A DNA stretch of 64,000 nucleotides. Origin: an uncultured Saprospiraceae bacterium. GTDB lineage: Bacteria > Bacteroidota > Bacteroidia > Chitinophagales > Saprospiraceae. Below, one piece after another: positions 60,435-64,000 of this stretch. The translations under genes and the position numbers were made by a program. The stretch is taken from contig CALDGQ010000016.1 of NCBI GenBank assembly GCA_937941765.1, positions 62,001-126,000 on the forward strand, written 5' to 3'. Every line of letters starts with the position of its first letter. The first letter of the stretch is position 1. A model generated the notes under the pieces. It was not told the DNA's origin and did no database searches. It saw nothing but the letters and a program-made list of their open reading frames with translations.

Positions 60435-61100
60435 ATGATTTTTAGAACACTCTTTATAACCCTACTTTGTTTACCTCTTATTGGAAATGCACAATCCTTT
60501 GAATTTGGAGTCCTTGGTGGCTTTTCAAATTATCAAGGCGATTTGGTTGAAAGTTATTTAGAATTTGAAGAAACCAATCTAGCTTGGGGCTTATTTGTGA
60601 GATATAATTTTAATGAAAAATTTTCTGCAAGAATAAATTACAACAATGGTCAAATCAGTGGTGATGACCAGAATGGAACTGAAGAATGGAGAAAAGAGCG
60701 AAATTTTAGCTTCCGTTCAAGTATTAATGAGTTCTCTTTAATTGGTGAATGGGATATATTCGGTCAACAATCCTACACCACTTCAGGTATGTTTGAAAGT
60801 TCATTAACCCCTTATTTGTTATTTGGGGTCGGATTAGTAAAATTTGATGTAGCAGCTGAAGGTGATGGTTTATCTGTCGAAGAAGAATATCCAAGTGTTT
60901 TCTTTTCTGTTCCAATCGGTGGAGGACTTAAATATCATTTTCAAGAGCGAGTAACCTTAGGAGCAGAATTGGCTTTTAGACCTGCATTTGGAGATTATTT
61001 AGATGGTGTCAGTTTAACTGGAAATCCAGATAAAAATGACTGGTATCTTTTTGGTGGGTTGACAATCTCTATTAGTTTCGGAGATGGTAGTACCTTTTAA
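60435..61100 (+). CDS. DUF6089-family outer-membrane beta-barrel protein
   Basis: A 221-residue exported barrel (signal TLFITLLCLPLIGNAQ). The family opening FEFGVLGGFSNYQGDLVE, the second strand with AWGLFVRYNFNEKFSARINYNNGQISGDD, and the ERNFSFRSSINEFSLIGEWDIF segment are the typical DUF6089 run. It ends with YLFGGLTISISFGDG. Proteins of this family stand near envelope and gliding genes in Bacteroidota; the exact function is unknown. Confidence 0.88.
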   Translation: MIFRTLFITLLCLPLIGNAQSFEFGVLGGFSNYQGDLVESYLEFEETNLAWGLFVRYNFNEKFSARINYNNGQISGDDQNGTEEWRKERNFSFRSSINEFSLIGEWDIFGQQSYTTSGMFESSLTPYLLFGVGLVKFDVAAEGDGLSVEEEYPSVFFSVPIGGGLKYHFQERVTLGAELAFRPAFGDYLDGVSLTGNPDKNDWYLFGGLTISISFGDGSTF

Positions 61101-61157
61101 AAATTCTAGTTCTTTCGTATATTAGTAGTATCATCCTAGAAATCTTTTGTTTTATAT

Positions 61158-61243
61158 AATCTGTAATCCGAAGACCGGAGTGTGAATCACGTAACCGCCA
61201 TTTTTAAATGGTGTAACTGCAATCGGCCATTTGAAAACAGATT
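61158..61243 (+). repeat. Inverted repeat with central GTAACCGCCATTT palindrome
   Basis: Outer AATCTG/CAGATT. The inner near-palindrome at 61191-61217 (GTAACCGCCATTT / AAATGGTGTAAC) folds with a short loop. The reverse strand reads AAATGGCGGTTA and TTACAGATT, words also present in the antiporter leader at 58964-58992 in another order. Confidence 0.55.
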
Positions 61244-61261
61244 AAAAAGTTTGACTTCGTT

Positions 61262-61286
61262 GGTTTTGGCGTCTCGCCAAAGAACC
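61262..61286 (+). repeat. Small hairpin GGTTTTGGCG-tct-CGCCAAAGAACC before the LamG gene
   Basis: An almost perfect stem with a TCT loop, 33 bp before the start codon. The same word family occurs at 24607, 30385 and 44255. Confidence 0.5.
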
Positions 61287-61318
61287 TTCATATTCAACCA
61301 AACAATAAATAAAATTCG

Positions 61319-62074
61319 ATGATTCTAACAAAGCATTTGCTACTCACATTATCCATAATTATTCTAGGTACTTTCAATAATCCGACGGAAGTTGCTGGAC
61401 CTAGCAAAGGTCTTGTTGCCTACTACTCTTTCAATAATTGTGATGCAAAAGATGATTCTGGAAATGGTTCTGACGGTGAATTGTTTGGAGGCGTTGGATG
61501 TTGGTGTGGAATTGATGATGATGGTTTGCAATTCGATGGAGTAGATGACTTCGTAAGATTCACGGGTAGTGTCAATCGATATTTCAATACCAGTGACTTT
61601 ACGATTAGTTTTTATTTCAAACAAAGTGGATACGCAGTCTTCAAACAAACAATGTTGGCGAAAAGAGACTCTTGTGGAGATTTCAATATGTTTGAAATTC
61701 AGATGAATAAACATAAAAATGAAGTAGACGTCGATGTTCATGAAACCCCTAAAAGAGATTATCCAGATATTTCTCCAGAAGTTAAAACCGTCGGATGGCA
61801 TCATTTTGCACTGGTCAGAAAAGGAACGCATGCTTTCACCTACATCGATGGCGAATTGCGTAGAACTGGTATCCGCTGCTCAGGTATCGATATTGCAAAT
61901 GAAGCACCTCTAGCTTTTGCAGATAGCCCATGTATTCAAACCAACGAATCTAAGCGATTTAAAGGAATTTTGGACGAACTACGAGTATTCGACACTGCAT
62001 TGACCCATGAAGAGATCATGCAACTTTACAGCATATATCTAATAGAAAACGCTCTTGCAGATTGTTATTCCTAA
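61319..62074 (+). CDS. LamG/concanavalin-like domain exported protein
   Basis: A 251-residue protein with a signal peptide (LLLTLSIIILGTFN). One LamG-type beta-sandwich: GLVAYYSFNNCDAKDDSGNG, LQFDGVDDFVRF, FTISFYFKQS, WHHFALVRKGTHAFTYIDG, and the terminal ILDELRVFDTALTHEEI. There is no T9SS sorting domain, so it is probably periplasmic or secreted by another route. Closely related to the LamG part of the protein starting at 62578 (same order of strands, similar Cys positions). Binding to carbohydrate or surface ligand is inferred only from the fold. Confidence 0.85.
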   Translation: MILTKHLLLTLSIIILGTFNNPTEVAGPSKGLVAYYSFNNCDAKDDSGNGSDGELFGGVGCWCGIDDDGLQFDGVDDFVRFTGSVNRYFNTSDFTISFYFKQSGYAVFKQTMLAKRDSCGDFNMFEIQMNKHKNEVDVDVHETPKRDYPDISPEVKTVGWHHFALVRKGTHAFTYIDGELRRTGIRCSGIDIANEAPLAFADSPCIQTNESKRFKGILDELRVFDTALTHEEIMQLYSIYLIENALADCYS

Positions 62075-62178
62075 TTCTGCTAAAAAAATGCACATCTAAA
62101 CATCATTATCCAACCTAAAGCACTTACTTTTGTAGGCTAATATCAAATATTTATATTTCATCATATATCTATAAAATT

Positions 62179-62496
62179 ATGTTTGGAGACCTACTTGGAA
62201 ATTTAGAAGAAAAGCAAAAAGAAATGAAAGCCAAATTGGCTCAAATTTTTGTTAACGCAGAAGCTGGCGATGGTGCTATCAAAGTAACTGCTAATGCCAA
62301 TCGTGAAATCACCAATATCGCCATTGATACTCAAAAAATGGATCTAACCGATTCTGAAGCGTTGGAGGATTTAATTTTAGTTGCAACAAATAGAGCATTG
62401 GAAATGGCTGCAGAAAAAGAAGCTACTGAATCTCAAAGTCTTATGAAAGATATGTTGCCTCCAGGTATGGGGAATTTACCTAATATGTTTGGATAA
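62179..62496 (+). CDS. YbaB/EbfC-family nucleoid-associated protein
   Basis: A 105-residue DNA-binding protein. The order helix-strands-helix is clear: KQKEMKAKLAQIFVNAEAGDG, the central strands AIKVTANANREITNIAID, then LEDLILVATNRALEMAAEK. The C-terminal MLPPGMGNLPNMFG tail is also typical. Members form dimers that bind DNA non-specifically. It sits between two related LamG genes without obvious functional connection. In many genomes ybaB is with dnaX/recR; not so here. Confidence 0.9.
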   Translation: MFGDLLGNLEEKQKEMKAKLAQIFVNAEAGDGAIKVTANANREITNIAIDTQKMDLTDSEALEDLILVATNRALEMAAEKEATESQSLMKDMLPPGMGNLPNMFG

Positions 62497-62577
62497 AATA
62501 TTCATTACACTTAAACGTTTATACATAAGTACGTTGAATTCATCAACGTTGATTGATTCCCGTAATAAATTTTAAAC

Positions 62578-64000
62578 ATGAAGTATTTCATCTCATCTAT
62601 CTACTGCTTTTTATTTTTCTTTTCGATGTCTTTTGCTCAAGAAAACAATGGCTTAGAATTACATTATACTTTTGAAAATCCCCAAATGATCGATGTAACC
62701 GTACAGATCTTGTTGGATGACAATCCTGAACAAACAACTTGGACTTTGCTGGATGCTGGAAACGCAGTTTTATTTACAGGTGGTCCTTACAATGCTGCGG
62801 ATGCCAATCAATCCATCATTGAAACGGTTTCGGTTCCATATGCAATTACAACGTTTATCATAAATGATTCTGGCGGTGATGGAATATGCTGTGGTGATGG
62901 TGCTGGAAATTATCAAGTATCAGATGCAGCCAACAATATACACGCAGCAGGCGGTTCTTTTGCAGCAACAGAAAGTACAACTTTCGAATTTAGCAGTTGT
63001 CAACCTATTGATATCAGTGGTAATTCTTCTAATGGGTTTTTAATTGGAGATGCACAATGTGGTTGTGGCGTTTTTGATCAAGCGATTAAATTAGATGGAA
63101 GTGATGATAGAATTTTTTTAATAGGAGGTGTGTCTAGTAATTTTAATACAGAAGATTTTTCTGTTAGTTTCTATTTTAAAACAACAAGTGCTTTTGGTAC
63201 GCAGGATATTATTTCCAAAAGATTTGATTGTGATGATAACAATGCATTTGCAATAAAATACACGGCCGCATCTGGAAAGGTAGATGTGATTATGAGAGAA
63301 AATTCTAGTAAAATAGCAGATGTAAGTGGTAGTATCGATTATGGAAATTGTTGGCAACATGTTGTATTCGTAAGACGTGGTCCTAGATCATTGTTATATA
63401 TCAACGGTGTTTTGAAAGATGAAGCAGCAGCCATTTCAAGAATTGATTTAACAAATTCTGCCGAACTAAAAATAGCAGATGGACCTTGTGTAGGTACCAC
63501 TGATTTGCGATATGCTGGATACTTAGACGAAATTCGAATCTATGATAGAGCTGTGACAGAAGAGGTGATCGAAATACTTAGTTATTATCCTGATAATATA
63601 GGCAATCAAGATACTTTAATATTTCTTGGAAACTCTGTAGATGTATTCCTAACTGGAACTTGTGCAGATAATTTTCTTTGGGATCCAGTAGACAATATTT
63701 CCGATCCAACTAATCCAACTCCAACCATCACGCCAACAGAATCGACTGTTTATACGTTAAGTTTTATAGATGATGAATGTATCGGGTTTGATACGCTAAA
63801 AATAACGGTAATTGACCCTTTGGATTTAGATTGTACCAATGTGTATATGCCTAATGCTTTCACCCCTAATGAAGATGGCAAAAATGACGCATATGGTGTA
63901 AGTAATCCTTATGCAATAGAAAAATTGACGTCTTTAGAGATATTTGATCGTTGGGGAAGTAAGGTTTTTGAGACCGATCAAGTATTTGAAAAATGGGATG
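62578..64000 (+). CDS. LamG-domain surface protein with gliding-type C-terminal sorting domain (CHU_C), 3' end cut by window
   Basis: The frame is open from the ATG at 62578 to the last base (474 codons visible). Signal peptide (YFISSIYCFLFFFSMSFAQ). Residues ~20-145 are a small beta domain with a Cys-rich GGDGICCGDGAGN, seen in other Bacteroidota surface proteins. Next is a LamG domain (IKLDGSDDRIFLIG … FSVSFYFKTTS … YLDEIRIYDRAVTEE, ~residues 155-335) and an Ig-like segment. The gliding-motility-type C-terminal domain then begins (VYMPNAFTPNEDGKNDAY … LEIFDRWGSKVFET), marking it as a T9SS type B cargo. The final ~30 residues are missing. Confidence 0.87.
   Translation, partial: MKYFISSIYCFLFFFSMSFAQENNGLELHYTFENPQMIDVTVQILLDDNPEQTTWTLLDAGNAVLFTGGPYNAADANQSIIETVSVPYAITTFIINDSGGDGICCGDGAGNYQVSDAANNIHAAGGSFAATESTTFEFSSCQPIDISGNSSNGFLIGDAQCGCGVFDQAIKLDGSDDRIFLIGGVSSNFNTEDFSVSFYFKTTSAFGTQDIISKRFDCDDNNAFAIKYTAASGKVDVIMRENSSKIADVSGSIDYGNCWQHVVFVRRGPRSLLYINGVLKDEAAAISRIDLTNSAELKIADGPCVGTTDLRYAGYLDEIRIYDRAVTEEVIEILSYYPDNIGNQDTLIFLGNSVDVFLTGTCADNFLWDPVDNISDPTNPTPTITPTESTVYTLSFIDDECIGFDTLKITVIDPLDLDCTNVYMPNAFTPNEDGKNDAYGVSNPYAIEKLTSLEIFDRWGSKVFETDQVFEKWD

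Overview
The window reads as a chromosomal segment of an AT-rich member of the Bacteroidota, most likely a Saprospiria-like or related aerobic lineage. The lineage is an inference. The phylum is well supported by type IX secretion (T9SS) sorting domains, the T9SS regulator PorX, several carboxypeptidase-regulatory-domain TonB receptors, a DUF4249 lipoprotein, a DUF6089 barrel, a one-protein hybrid two-component system, and TAnnTTTG-type -7 boxes. No phage, transposase, CRISPR array or plasmid function was seen.

Layout. 1-9.5 kb: the end of a T9SS-exported serine hydrolase, a TonB receptor/DUF4249 pair, two envelope proteins, an M32 carboxypeptidase, a four-helix-bundle gene set between repeat arrays, then DUF423 and uracil-DNA glycosylase. 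9.6-16.4 kb: a TonB receptor followed by a 1353-residue hybrid sensor/regulator. 16.4-17.6 kb is gene-free. 17.6-27.5 kb: an ABC permease, a PBP4-type peptidase, a lipidated His-rich methyltransferase, purA, a STAS protein, a Fur-family regulator and a Rel/SpoT enzyme. 27.8-31.7 kb: tRNA-Leu, then tig, clpP and clpX. 32-36.7 kb: two DoxX paralogues, truA, and a probable inositol-lipid group (CDP-alcohol phosphatidyltransferase, inositol-phosphate synthase, PfkB kinase). 37.2-43 kb: TonB receptor, glyA, a phosphoesterase. 43.3-50.8 kb: a CDGSH protein, a thioredoxin-like lipoprotein, a giant 23-residue-repeat protein, an HD hydrolase and PorX. 50.9-60 kb: barrel, LVIVD lipoprotein, two DUF3857-like proteins, tatC and a Ca/Na antiporter. 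60.4-64 kb: DUF6089, two LamG paralogues around a YbaB gene, the second one cut by the window edge.

Two things stand out. First, the intergenic spaces hold a set of long inverted repeats that often begin at or just after stop codons. They have different arm vocabularies but recurring centres (GAGCACG, GAGAACG, GAGGACG, GAGTACG). One ~126-bp element occurs twice in opposite orientation, and a base-pair-preserving change in its outer stem supports a folded structure. It lies inside other inverted repeats, and at 36.7-37.2 kb at least three inverted repeats are nested. Second, the 945-residue protein at 44.7-47.5 kb is built of 35 units that switch from acidic to basic around a cysteine-rich hinge and end in a peptidoglycan-binding domain.

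Other points of note are a transglutaminase-like protein next to a homologue lacking the catalytic Cys and His, a thioredoxin-like lipoprotein with CVGD in place of CxxC, and a 158-nt hairpin leader before the antiporter. All functional calls come from reading motifs; no database search was run.
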